Below, piece after piece: positions 16,352 through 24,042 of a stretch of 39,980 bases of DNA. The notes below the pieces were generated by a model. The model was not told the DNA's origin and searched no databases. It worked only from the letters and a program-made list of their open reading frames with translations. Origin of the DNA: Bacteroidales bacterium. Lineage in GTDB: Bacteria; Bacteroidota; Bacteroidia; Bacteroidales; F082. How positions within the stretch are numbered: position 1 is the stretch's first letter; each line of letters opens with the position of its first letter. The stretch covers positions 1 through 39,980 of the forward strand of contig JAKIVD010000030.1 of NCBI GenBank assembly GCA_021647205.1. The letters are read 5' to 3'. A program made the position numbers and the translations under genes.

Positions 16352-18565
16352 TTAATTGCCAACCTCCGATAAAAACTTAATCCGCATCAACCTGACTTCT
16401 TCTTCCGAGTATTCTGATTCACCGAGTTCGAGCAAGGCTTCTTCTATGGAATCGGTCTCGGCTTCCGAGAAATACTCATAAATATCTTCCTGATGGTATT
16501 CATCCACAAATTCGTCGATGTAGTAGTTGATGTCAAGGCGTGTCCCTGACGAAACCACCCTTTCGATCTCGGTAAGCAATTCGCTAAGAGATAAGTTTTT
16601 AGCATGGGCAATGTCCTTCAGTGGCAGTTTCCGGTCGATGCTTTTAATGATGTACACCTTCAACCCCGACTTGTTAATTACCGATTTAATGACCATGTCG
16701 TTAGCCCTGGTAATTTCATTCTCTTCAACATAATCCCTGATTACCTCGAGGAAAGGTTCGCCGTATTTTTCGGCTTTACCCGTCCCCACACCAACAATCT
16801 GTGTAAGTTCTTCCTGCGTAATTGGATATTGAATGGCCATGTCCTCTAAAGATGGATCCTGAAAAATGACGAAAGGGGGAAGGTTTTCTTCATGTGAAAT
16901 CTCCTTCCGCAGGTCTTTAAGTATGGCGAACAAAGTGGGATCGGCCCCACTGCCTTTTTTGCCACCACCACTGCCACTAACAACAATATCATCGCCCGTG
17001 CCATTTTCGTTGTAATCATGATCTTTTGCGATCATAATGCTGTAAGGGTTTTCAATGAAAGCTTTGCTGTTTTCCGTTAACTTAAGAATGCCGTAATTTT
17101 CAATTTCTTTTTCAAGTAAGCGGTGAATCAGGCCCTGACGTATTACCGTATTCCAATACTTCGAGTCGCGTGCACTGCCCGAACCAAATACATCCAGCTT
17201 GTCCAGTTTTATGGCTTTTATGTCGCCGCTTCTGTTGCCGGATAAAATATCGGCAATAATTTTCGCTTTGAATTGTTGCTTGGTGGATTCGATCACTTCA
17301 AGCGCAAGTTTCACATCCTCTTTGCCTTCAAATTTTTCTTTGGGGTTCAAACAGTTGTCGCATGCGCCACAGTTTTCTTTGGTGTAATGTTCGCCAAAAT
17401 AATGCAGGAGCAATTTATGGCGGCAAACCGATGATTCGGCATAGGTAACCGTCTCGAAGAGTAATTCTTTCGCAATTTCCTGTTCGGCAACCGGCTTGTC
17501 TTTCATAAATTTTTCCAGCTTTTGGATGTCGTCGTAGCTGTAAAATGTAATGCAATTTCCTTCGCCCCCGTCGCGGCCGCTCCGGCCGGTTTCCTGATAG
17601 TAACCTTCAATACTTTTGGGAATGTCGTGATGGATAACAAAACGGATGTCGGGTTTGTCGATGCCCATGCCAAAAGCGATGGTGGCACAAATCACTTCCA
17701 CATCTTCCATCAAAAACATATCCTGGTTATTCCGCCTTGTGGCTGCATCAAGCCCAGCATGGTAAGGTAAGGCCCGAATTCCGTTGACCACCAGTGATTC
17801 GGCAATTTCTTCCGCTTTCTTTCTTGAAAGGCAATAAACAATACCTGATTTTGAAGGTTGTGATTTGACGTATTTAATAATGTCTTTAATCACATTTTTT
17901 GTCTTGGGCCTTACTTCGTAGTAGAGGTTTGCCCGGTCAAAAGAGGACTTAAAAACATTGGCATCGGGTATTTCGAGGTTCTTTAAAATGTCTTCCTGCA
18001 CTTTAAGTGTGGCAGTTGCGGTGAGCGCAATAACCGGAACATTCTGGCCAATTGCGCTGATGATTGGGCGCAGCTTCCGGTACTCTGGCCTGAAATCGTG
18101 CCCCCATTCTGAAATACAGTGTGCTTCGTCAATGGCGTAAAGTGAGATTTCAATATTATGGAGAAAATCAATATTGTCCTCTTTGGTCAGCGATTCGGGT
18201 GCCATGTACAACAATTTGGTTTTTCCCCTCAAAAGGTCGCCCCGTACTTCGTTCATTTCTGATTTGGACAGCGAAGAGTTCATCACGTGTGCGATCCCTC
18301 TTTCCGAACCGAAATTGCGGATCATGTCCACCTGATTCTTCATCAGGGCAATTAATGGTGATACAATAATCGCTGTCCCCGGCCTAAGCAGGGCGGGTAA
18401 TTGGTAACATAGCGACTTACCACCACCGGTTGGCATAACAACAAAAGTGTCGTTGTTCTCCATCAGACTCTTAATAATGATTTCCTGCTTGCCTTTGAAA
18501 CTTGAAAACCCAAAAAAGGATTTCAGAAGTTGCTTCAAGCCGGAATTATCTTTTTCGCTATTCAT
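16352..18565 (-). CDS. recQ: ATP-dependent DNA helicase RecQ
   Basis: A 737-aa superfamily 2 helicase acting in DNA repair and recombination. Walker A is PTGGGKS (45-51) and the DEAH box is at 146-149; ALTATAT and GRSGRDGG (motif VI) follow. The RecQ-Ct zinc site is seen as CRHKLLLHYFG...CGACDNC. An HRDC-like region (about 535-605) has PPFVIFQD and GVGTGKAEKYG. A further C-terminal helix-turn-helix-like and acidic tail, beyond the E. coli length of about 610, matches the longer RecQ of Bacteroidota. The downstream lipoprotein gene begins one base before the stop codon, so the two are co-transcribed. Confidence 0.96.
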   Translation of the reverse strand: MNSEKDNSGLKQLLKSFFGFSSFKGKQEIIIKSLMENNDTFVVMPTGGGKSLCYQLPALLRPGTAIIVSPLIALMKNQVDMIRNFGSERGIAHVMNSSLSKSEMNEVRGDLLRGKTKLLYMAPESLTKEDNIDFLHNIEISLYAIDEAHCISEWGHDFRPEYRKLRPIISAIGQNVPVIALTATATLKVQEDILKNLEIPDANVFKSSFDRANLYYEVRPKTKNVIKDIIKYVKSQPSKSGIVYCLSRKKAEEIAESLVVNGIRALPYHAGLDAATRRNNQDMFLMEDVEVICATIAFGMGIDKPDIRFVIHHDIPKSIEGYYQETGRSGRDGGEGNCITFYSYDDIQKLEKFMKDKPVAEQEIAKELLFETVTYAESSVCRHKLLLHYFGEHYTKENCGACDNCLNPKEKFEGKEDVKLALEVIESTKQQFKAKIIADILSGNRSGDIKAIKLDKLDVFGSGSARDSKYWNTVIRQGLIHRLLEKEIENYGILKLTENSKAFIENPYSIMIAKDHDYNENGTGDDIVVSGSGGGKKGSGADPTLFAILKDLRKEISHEENLPPFVIFQDPSLEDMAIQYPITQEELTQIVGVGTGKAEKYGEPFLEVIRDYVEENEITRANDMVIKSVINKSGLKVYIIKSIDRKLPLKDIAHAKNLSLSELLTEIERVVSSGTRLDINYYIDEFVDEYHQEDIYEYFSEAETDSIEEALLELGESEYSEEEVRLMRIKFLSEVGN

Positions 18566-18583
18566 GTGCTTTTAGATAAAATA

Positions 18584-18591
18584 TATCTTTG
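18584..18591 (+). promoter_or_regulatory. Putative -7 promoter element of kdsD/kpsF
   Basis: TATCTTTG is a full match to TAnnTTTG in the 149-bp divergent gap upstream of the sugar-phosphate isomerase. It would give a leader of about 115 nt containing an out-of-frame ATG at 18671 and an A10 tract. Confidence 0.45.
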
Positions 18592-18702
18592 TACGAAAAA
18601 AGTAAACCCCTTTGTCTAATTTTGACTAATAATGAGCTAAACAGAATGTCCAAGACTCATACACAAATATATGAATAATAAATCTCCAATCAACAAGTTA
18701 TT

Positions 18703-18712
18703 AAAAAAAAAA
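18703..18712 (+). other. A10 homopolymer just before the kdsD/kpsF coding region
   Basis: Ten consecutive A residues lie between an ATG at 18671 and the TTG start at 18715. The ATG frame reads MNNKSPINKLLKKK and then stops at TGA (18716-18718). Adding one A would put this ATG in frame with the isomerase. Confidence 0.6.
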
Positions 18713-18714
18713 GT

Positions 18715-19680
18715 TTGAGCATCGAAAAAAATATTAGGGACGCTGCTTTAAAAGCCATTGAAAATGAGCATTTAGCTATTAAAAAATTAATGGGTTCGGT
18801 GGATGGTGACTTTGTCAAAGTCGTCCGGTTATTGCTGAAATCGAAGGGCAGGGTTATCGTAACCGGGATAGGTAAGACAGCCCATATCGCCCAAAAAATC
18901 GTTGCAACCTTCAATTCGACCGGAACACCGGCCATTTTTATGCACGCTGCCGATGCCATTCATGGCGATTTGGGAATTGTCCGCCACGACGATGTAGTGA
19001 TTGCGATTTCAAAAAGCGGGGAAACACCCGAAATCAAAGTGCTGGTACCACTGGTCAAAGGCAGGAAGAACACCCTGATTGCCCTTGTCGGCAACATGGA
19101 TTCTTACCTGGCCCGACAATCAGATTACGTCATTAATGCCAGTGTGGAAAAGGAAGCCTGCCCAAATAACCTGGCACCTACTTCCAGTACAACAGCCCAA
19201 TTGGTCATGGGCGACGCACTGGCCGTCAGCCTGCTCGAACTGCGCGGGTTTAGCCCTGCCGATTTTGCCCGCTTTCATCCGGGTGGTGCCCTGGGAAAAA
19301 AAATGTTTTTAAGGGTTTCAGACCTCTCATCGAATAACCTCGTTCCACAGGTACTTGCTTCTGAAAATATGTCGAACGTGATTATCGAGATTTCTTCAAA
19401 ACGCCTTGGTACCACAGCCGTTATCAAAAACAATGAACTAATAGGTGTGATTACTGACGGAGATTTGCGCAGGATGATTCAGAAATATCCAAATTACCAG
19501 GAATTAATGGCTGAGGAAGTGATGACCAAAGACCCCATGACTGTTGATGCTGATGAAATGGTAGTGAACGCTTTGTCGCTGATGAGAGAAAACAACATTA
19601 CCCAATTGCCGGTGATGGAAGGTGAAAAATACGTTGGGGTTATCCACCTGCACGATATTCTTAAAGAAGGGATTTTTTAG
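18715..19680 (+). CDS. kdsD: D-arabinose 5-phosphate isomerase (KdsD/KpsF/GutQ family)
   Basis: A 321-aa protein with an N-terminal SIS domain (about 35-170; VIVTGIGKTAHIAQKI, AISKSGETPE) and two C-terminal CBS domains (from about 205; GVITDGDLRRM in the first, VGVIHLHDIL in the second). It interconverts ribulose 5-phosphate and arabinose 5-phosphate, the first step to Kdo of LPS. His92 in the region GIVRHDD fits the family's catalytic histidine. The only in-frame start upstream of the conserved part is TTG at 18715, immediately after an A10 tract; the nearest ATG is out of frame. An AhpD-like gene and lptB follow on the same strand, so LPS precursor and export genes lie together. Confidence 0.9.
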   Translation: MSIEKNIRDAALKAIENEHLAIKKLMGSVDGDFVKVVRLLLKSKGRVIVTGIGKTAHIAQKIVATFNSTGTPAIFMHAADAIHGDLGIVRHDDVVIAISKSGETPEIKVLVPLVKGRKNTLIALVGNMDSYLARQSDYVINASVEKEACPNNLAPTSSTTAQLVMGDALAVSLLELRGFSPADFARFHPGGALGKKMFLRVSDLSSNNLVPQVLASENMSNVIIEISSKRLGTTAVIKNNELIGVITDGDLRRMIQKYPNYQELMAEEVMTKDPMTVDADEMVVNALSLMRENNITQLPVMEGEKYVGVIHLHDILKEGIF

Positions 19681-19754
19681 CGAGATGACAGCGCTCAATA
19701 ACCGACGGGCCGTTGGTTCACACACGGAAATGATTCTTCCAGAAATAGAAACAG

Positions 19755-20102
19755 ATGAAATCAGAAACTGTAAAAGCATTTAACGCATACCGTTCCAAAA
19801 TGAACGAAAAGTTACTCGGGGCGCCCAACAACAAAGTCATTAAACGGATTTTCAATGTCGACACCAATGCCTATTTGCCGGGGGCACTGGATGTGAAAAC
19901 CAAAGAGATGCTGGGGCTGCTTGCTTCGATGGTGCTCAAATGTGACGACTGTGTTTTTTACCATCTTGAAAAATGCCATGAACAGGGTGTCAGTACCGAA
20001 GAACTCCTGGAAGTGTTCGGTATCGCCAACCTCGTGGGCGGCACCATCGTCATCCCGCATACGCGCAGGGCAATGGAGTTTTGGGAAGAATTGGGCAATT
20101 AA
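19755..20102 (+). CDS. Carboxymuconolactone decarboxylase / AhpD-like protein
   Basis: A 115-aa protein of the CMD/AhpD fold. The conserved core KTKEMLGLLASMVLKCDDC ends in the CxxC redox pair, followed by the family histidine in CDDCVFYHLEKC. The C-terminal EVFGIANLVGGTIVIPHTRRA is also typical. Such proteins are small helical oligomers, often peroxidases or with unknown activity. The cysteine pair and histidine suggest thiol-redox chemistry; this is inference. It lies between kdsD and lptB on the same strand with short gaps (74 and 33 bp), so an operon is likely. Confidence 0.85.
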   Translation: MKSETVKAFNAYRSKMNEKLLGAPNNKVIKRIFNVDTNAYLPGALDVKTKEMLGLLASMVLKCDDCVFYHLEKCHEQGVSTEELLEVFGIANLVGGTIVIPHTRRAMEFWEELGN

Positions 20103-20121
20103 GTATTAACGGATACATTTG
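20091..20121 (+). promoter_or_regulatory. Putative promoter of lptB (TTG-N20-TACATTTG)
   Basis: TTG at 20091-20093 and TACATTTG at 20114-20121 are separated by 20 bp, close to the -33/-7 spacing of the Bacteroidota primary promoter. It overlaps the end of the AhpD-like gene and is 14 nt from the lptB ATG, so any transcript would have a very short leader. Confidence 0.4.
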
Positions 20122-20135
20122 AAAACAATCAGCAC

Positions 20136-20885
20136 ATGAAGCTCTACACAGAATCACTGGTCAAGAAATACAGAAAACGTACAGTCGTCAAAACTGTTTC
20201 GGTGGAAGTAAACCAGGGGGAGATTATCGGGCTTCTGGGCCCAAACGGCGCTGGCAAAACAACCACATTTTATATGATCGTCGGGCTGATTAAACCTTTT
20301 TCGGGAAAGGTATTTCTTGATGAGATGGACATTACCGATTTGCCCATGTACAAACGCGCCCAACTGGGCATAGGTTACCTTGCACAGGAAGCCTCTGTTT
20401 TCAGGCAGCTCAGCATCGAGGACAACCTGCGTGCCGTGATGCAGTTCACCAAAATGACAAAGGCCGAACAGGCTGAAAAACTGGAATCGCTGCTGGATGA
20501 ATTCGGCTTGCAGCACATCCGAAAGAGTAAGGGCATCCAACTTTCGGGCGGCGAAAGGCGGCGGACGGAAATTGCCAGGGCGCTGGCCGTCAGCCCCCAC
20601 TTCATCCTGTTGGACGAACCCTTTGCCGGCGTTGACCCCATCGCCGTCGAGGACATCCAGAACATCGTTTCAAAGCTCCGCAAAAAAAACATCGGCATCC
20701 TCATCACCGACCACAACGTACACGAAACCCTCAGCATCGTTGACCGCGCTTATCTCATGTTTGAAGGCTCCATCCTGAAAGCAGGCTCGGCCGAAGACCT
20801 GGCCGATGACGAGCATGTACGCAAAGTTTACCTTGGACAAAATTTTGAGCTGCGCAAGAAAGATTTCAAAACGGCGGGGCAGTAA
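20136..20885 (+). CDS. lptB: LPS export ABC transporter ATP-binding protein
   Basis: A 249-aa ABC ATPase with Walker [11 protein letters not shown]-loop [10 protein letters not shown], signature [15 protein letters not shown], Walker [16 protein letters not shown] and H-loop [10 protein letters not shown]. The [10 protein letters not shown] and LSGGERRR-type motifs and the [11 protein letters not shown] stretch are hallmarks of LptB, which powers LPS extraction from the inner membrane with LptFG. The length is normal. LptFG and LptA are not in the window. Its grouping with kdsD supports an LPS role. pssA converges from the other strand. Confidence 0.95.
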   Translation: MKLYTESLVKKYRKRTVVKTVSVEVNQGEIIGLLGPNGAGKTTTFYMIVGLIKPFSGKVFLDEMDITDLPMYKRAQLGIGYLAQEASVFRQLSIEDNLRAVMQFTKMTKAEQAEKLESLLDEFGLQHIRKSKGIQLSGGERRRTEIARALAVSPHFILLDEPFAGVDPIAVEDIQNIVSKLRKKNIGILITDHNVHETLSIVDRAYLMFEGSILKAGSAEDLADDEHVRKVYLGQNFELRKKDFKTAGQ

Positions 20886-20900
20886 AAAACATTGCCCCGT

Positions 20901-20916
20901 GATTTTCCGGAAAATC
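20901..20916. repeat. 16-bp perfect palindrome after lptB
   Basis: GATTTTCC and GGAAAATC meet without a spacer in the gap between convergent lptB and pssA. It could be a terminator stem remnant or a protein site. A second AT-rich inverted repeat, AAAAAGAT/ATCTTTTT with a 2-nt spacer, lies at 21006-21023 over the pssA stop codon and is a better candidate terminator. Confidence 0.4.
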
Positions 20917-21005
20917 GAAGAGAAACCCGGCACGGGTGTAAGCCTGTGTACCAAACCGCTGTAAACAAAACACCTCATCGTGCTGAAAAGGCTTTCGACT
21001 CCTTC

Positions 21006-21023
21006 AAAAAGATTGATCTTTTT
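21006..21023. terminator. AT-rich hairpin at the end of pssA
   Basis: AAAAAGAT, TG, ATCTTTTT: perfect 8-bp arms symmetrical for both strands, located where lptB and pssA transcripts meet. The low GC content makes it a weak terminator call. Confidence 0.35.
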
Positions 21024-21747
21024 ACTTCCTCACCGCCTGGAAAACAGAAACCAGCAGGTAGAGCAACACGATCAACGGGATGGCAGGAACCCTCAGCAGG
21101 GCCAGCAAAACCAATGCAAGCAAAAGAAAAACATAAGGGGTTTGGTTTGCCAGCCAGCCTGCACCTTTGAACTTCAGGGCAAACATGGGCAGGTTTGAAA
21201 CCATCAAAACCGACAACAGCAGTCCGCTTCCGGTCAGAAACCAGGGGTTGGTCAGCAATGTAAGGTAAAGGTTTTGGCTGCCGGCGAAGCAGTGCAGCAC
21301 GATCAACGGAAAGGATGCAACAACGATGGCCTGGGCAGGAATGGGCAGCCCTTTGAAGCTGTCCGACTGTTCGTCGTCCACGTTGAATTTGGCCAGCCGC
21401 AGGGCCCCGAACAGTGGGATGGCAAAAGCCACAAAGGGCAGGTATCCGGGATTCTCAACGGGAAGAAAATCCTGCCCCAGGCTGTACCGCAGCATCTGAA
21501 AAAGGATAAAACCGGGAGCCACCCCGAAGGAAACCACGTCGGCCAGCGAATCCAGGTCGGCGCCGATGGGCGTTTTGGCGTTCAGCAGCCGGGCGGCGAA
21601 GCCATCGAAAAAGTCGAACAGTGCCGCGACGAAAATCAACAGACCCGCTAAACGGACATCCCCCGTCAGGCTAAAGTAAACGGACAGAATCCCACTCAGC
21701 AAATTGAGCAGCGTGATGAAATTGGGGATGTGGGTTTTGATGCGCAT
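21022..21747 (-). CDS. pssA: CDP-diacylglycerol-serine O-phosphatidyltransferase
   Basis: A 241-aa integral membrane enzyme of the CDP-alcohol phosphatidyltransferase family. The catalytic signature D-G-x2-A-R-x8-G-x3-D-x3-D is complete: Asp48, Gly49, Ala52, Arg53, Gly62, Asp66, Asp70. NFITLLNLLSG at 9-19 and about six hydrophobic segments agree with the PssA subclass II. It makes phosphatidylserine, precursor of phosphatidylethanolamine, in the inner membrane. The frame extends to 21852, but MRIKTHIPN at 21747 is the natural start and follows a TAnnTTTG motif by 20 nt. It is divergent from queA. Confidence 0.9.
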   Translation of the reverse strand: MRIKTHIPNFITLLNLLSGILSVYFSLTGDVRLAGLLIFVAALFDFFDGFAARLLNAKTPIGADLDSLADVVSFGVAPGFILFQMLRYSLGQDFLPVENPGYLPFVAFAIPLFGALRLAKFNVDDEQSDSFKGLPIPAQAIVVASFPLIVLHCFAGSQNLYLTLLTNPWFLTGSGLLLSVLMVSNLPMFALKFKGAGWLANQTPYVFLLLALVLLALLRVPAIPLIVLLYLLVSVFQAVRK

Positions 21748-21767
21748 GGGCCGGACTTTACAAAACC

Positions 21768-21775
21768 CAAAGGTA
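21768..21775 (-). promoter_or_regulatory. Putative -7 promoter element of pssA
   Basis: Minus-strand TACCTTTG ends 20 nt before the start at 21747, supporting that start over the longer frame. Confidence 0.5.
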
Positions 21776-21828
21776 GGGAATAATCCTGAATATGCTTGAA
21801 GTTGTCCCGAAACGAACAACTGTTTATT

Positions 21829-21836
21829 TATTTTTG
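21829..21836 (+). promoter_or_regulatory. Putative -7 promoter element of queA
   Basis: TATTTTTG ends 18 nt before the ATG at 21855, supporting that start. Confidence 0.5.
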
Positions 21837-21854
21837 CCCTCTCAAAACCCAAGC

Positions 21855-23066
21855 ATGTCCCAGACTGCCCGGATAAAGATCAAAGACTACGATTACCCGC
21901 TCCCCGAAGAGCGGATCGCCAAATTCCCCTTGTCCCAACGGGAACAATCGAAACTGCTGTGTTTGCAGGGGGACGGGATTTCCGAAAAAAAGTTTTTCCA
22001 ATTGCCTGAGCTCCTTCCGCAAAACACCCTGCTGCTTTTCAACGAAACCAAAGTCATCCGCGCACGGCTGAACTTTCAAAAGGAAACCGGCGCCCGCATC
22101 GAGATTTTCTGCCTGGAACCGCTGGAGCCTTCCAACGATTTTCAAATTGCCTTTCAGGAAAAACCACCCGTCGTCTGGAAATGCCTCATCGGCAATGCCA
22201 AACGCTGGAAAACAGGTGAGCTGTCCATGCGCATCGGGCAGGAGGGAATCGTGCTGAAAGCCCGGAAAGTCAAAGTGCTTTCGGATGCCTTCCTGGTGGA
22301 ATTTTCCTGGAAACCTGAAGAAATTTCTTTTGCCGAAATCATCGAGATTAGCGGACTTGTCCCCCTGCCGCCCTACCTCAACCGCGAGGCGGTGGAAGCC
22401 GACAAAACCCGCTACCAAACTGTTTACGCCAGACTTGACGGCTCGGTGGCCGCCCCCACGGCCGGGCTGCATTTCACGGCCGAAATCATCGCTGCCCTTC
22501 ACCAAAAGGGCATTCAAACCGGAAAGCTCACTTTGCATGTGGGGGCAGGTACTTTCAAACCCGTGGTTGCCGACACCATCGCCGATCATGAAATGCACAC
22601 CGAAAAAATAGTGCTCAGCCTGCCGACGTTGAAACACCTTCTGCAAAAAATATATGACCCCGTCATCCCTGTGGGTACCACAAGCATGAGGACATTGGAA
22701 AGTCTCTACTGGATGGCATTGAAGCTGGAAGGCGGCGACCTTACTTTTGCCGTGGAACAATGGGACCCTTACAGATTGCTTCCTCCCCCCGGTTTTGATC
22801 CCGCAAAAGCATTGCAAACGCTGATTGCTTTTCTGGAAGAAAACAAGCTGGACCACCTCAAAGGCGAAACCCGCCTGATGATCGCCCCCGGCTACCGCTT
22901 CCGCTTTGCCACCGGACTGATCACCAATTTCCACCAGCCCAAAAGCACACTCTTGCTGCTGGTTTCGGCCCTTGTCGGCGACAACTGGAAACGGGCCTAC
23001 GACTTCGCCCTGGCCCATGACTTCCGTTTTTTGAGTTACGGCGACAGTTGCTTGTTTCTGCCATAA
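21855..23066 (+). CDS. queA: S-adenosylmethionine:tRNA ribosyltransferase-isomerase (QueA-like)
   Basis: A 403-aa protein of the QueA family, which transfers the ribosyl of SAM to preQ1 in tRNA to form epoxyqueuosine. Landmarks are YPLPEERIAKFPL, LFNETKVIRARL, APTAGLHFT (about 210-218), LHVGAGTFKPV and the C-terminal LITNFHQPKSTLLLLVSAL. It is somewhat longer than the roughly 350-residue E. coli enzyme, mainly in the region after MRTLESLYWM, as in many Bacteroidota QueA-like proteins. The frame opens at 21792; the ATG at 21855 is preferred because of the promoter motif. The M48 protease gene starts 33 bp downstream on the same strand. Confidence 0.9.
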   Translation: MSQTARIKIKDYDYPLPEERIAKFPLSQREQSKLLCLQGDGISEKKFFQLPELLPQNTLLLFNETKVIRARLNFQKETGARIEIFCLEPLEPSNDFQIAFQEKPPVVWKCLIGNAKRWKTGELSMRIGQEGIVLKARKVKVLSDAFLVEFSWKPEEISFAEIIEISGLVPLPPYLNREAVEADKTRYQTVYARLDGSVAAPTAGLHFTAEIIAALHQKGIQTGKLTLHVGAGTFKPVVADTIADHEMHTEKIVLSLPTLKHLLQKIYDPVIPVGTTSMRTLESLYWMALKLEGGDLTFAVEQWDPYRLLPPPGFDPAKALQTLIAFLEENKLDHLKGETRLMIAPGYRFRFATGLITNFHQPKSTLLLLVSALVGDNWKRAYDFALAHDFRFLSYGDSCLFLP

Positions 23067-23098
23067 TTCTTATTTTTACCCGTTCAAACATTCCCCTT

Positions 23099-23908
23099 AT
23101 GAAAAAGACGTTCAAACTCCTGACGGCCTCCCTCCTTGTCAGTTTGGTGGCCTTTGCCTGTTCGACGGTTCCCCTGACCAACCGTTCGCGTGTTGAATTC
23201 ATCCCGCACAGCGAAATGAATGCCATGAGTTTCGAGCAATACGATATTTTTCTGAAGGAAAACAAGCTGAGCCGGAACCAGTACAAAACGAAGATGGTTA
23301 AGCAGGTTGGAAAAAAGATTGAAGCGGCGGTAACCCGCTACCTTTATGATAACAATTACGCGGAGCTGCTGGATGGCTACGCCTGGGAGTTCAACCTTGT
23401 GGAAAGCGACCAGGTGAATGCCTGGGCCATGCCCGGTGGTAAAGTGGTGGTTTACACGGGCATCTTGCCCATTACAGAAGACGAAACCGGCCTGGCCGTG
23501 GTGATGGGCCACGAGATTGCGCATGCCATCGCCGAACACGGCAACGAGCGCATGAGCCAGGAGTTGCTGCGCCAGGCAGGCGGTGTTGCTTTGTCGGTGG
23601 CGCTGCAAAACAATCCGGAACAAACACGGAATTATTGGCTGGCAGCCTACGGACTGGGTTCTGAGGTGGGTGTGATGCTCCCCTTCAGCCGCCTGCACGA
23701 AAGCGAAGCCGACCACCTGGGGTTGATCTTTATGGCGATGGCCGGTTACAACCCAGAGGAGGCCCCGGCCTTCTGGGAACGCATGTCGCAGGTTGGCGGC
23801 GAAAAACCGCCCGAATTCCTGAGCACCCACCCCTCCGACGAAACCCGCATCAACAACCTGAGAAAATGGATGCCCGAGGCGCTGGAGTACTACGAAAAAA
23901 GCAGGTAA
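23099..23908 (+). CDS. M48 family zinc metalloprotease lipoprotein
   Basis: A 269-aa peptidase with a lipoprotein signal (lipobox VAFAC, Cys21). The M48 zinc site is GHEIAHAIAEHG (HExxH), with the third ligand in HESEADHLG. The rest, including WAMPGGKVVVYTG, PFSRLHESEAD and LSTHPSDETRI, is standard for the YcaL/LoiP-type outer-membrane-associated proteases that take part in envelope protein quality control. It should sit on the periplasmic face. It may be co-transcribed with queA. Two strong hairpins follow the stop. Confidence 0.93.
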   Translation: MKKTFKLLTASLLVSLVAFACSTVPLTNRSRVEFIPHSEMNAMSFEQYDIFLKENKLSRNQYKTKMVKQVGKKIEAAVTRYLYDNNYAELLDGYAWEFNLVESDQVNAWAMPGGKVVVYTGILPITEDETGLAVVMGHEIAHAIAEHGNERMSQELLRQAGGVALSVALQNNPEQTRNYWLAAYGLGSEVGVMLPFSRLHESEADHLGLIFMAMAGYNPEEAPAFWERMSQVGGEKPPEFLSTHPSDETRINNLRKWMPEALEYYEKSR

Positions 23909-23922
23909 GCTTAGGCCTTCCC

Positions 23923-23954
23923 GACCCGCTAAATGGCCTTGCACTTAGCGGGTC
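23923..23954. terminator. Hairpin 1 between convergent M48 and LuxE-like genes
   Basis: GACCCGCTAA and TTAGCGGGTC are perfect 10-bp arms around a 12-nt loop, 15 bp past the M48 stop. GC-rich stems between convergent genes suit a bidirectional terminator. A T-run follows at 23971-23976. Confidence 0.55.
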
Positions 23955-23982
23955 GAAGAAACGGCTGCCATTTTTTATATTC

Positions 23983-24014
23983 AACCCGCCGGGAATAAAG
24001 CTAGCCGGCGGGTT
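23983..24014. terminator. Hairpin 2 between convergent M48 and LuxE-like genes
   Basis: AACCCGCCGG and CCGGCGGGTT are perfect 10-bp arms around a 12-nt loop, 28 bp past hairpin 1. Both hairpins share the CCCGC core and the same geometry, suggesting related repeat units. On the minus strand the stem is followed by a purine-rich stretch, not a T-run. Confidence 0.5.
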
Positions 24015-24042
24015 TGGGCAGGCCTGCCAATATTCGCAATTA

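Noticed and set aside
16352-18565. Possibility that recQ is part of a defence cluster with the zinc-ribbon pair
   Set aside because: The recQ gene is joined to a DUF4296 lipoprotein and has the usual chromosomal RecQ layout; a convergent lipoprotein gene separates it from the small pair.
21828-23018. 396-codon minus-strand frame over queA
   Set aside because: It is antisense to the well-supported queA gene, its residues look like low-complexity translated GC-skewed DNA, and it has no recognisable motif.
23084-23944. 286-codon minus-strand frame over the M48 gene
   Set aside because: It mirrors the M48 protease almost exactly; the metalloprotease motif and lipobox support the plus strand.
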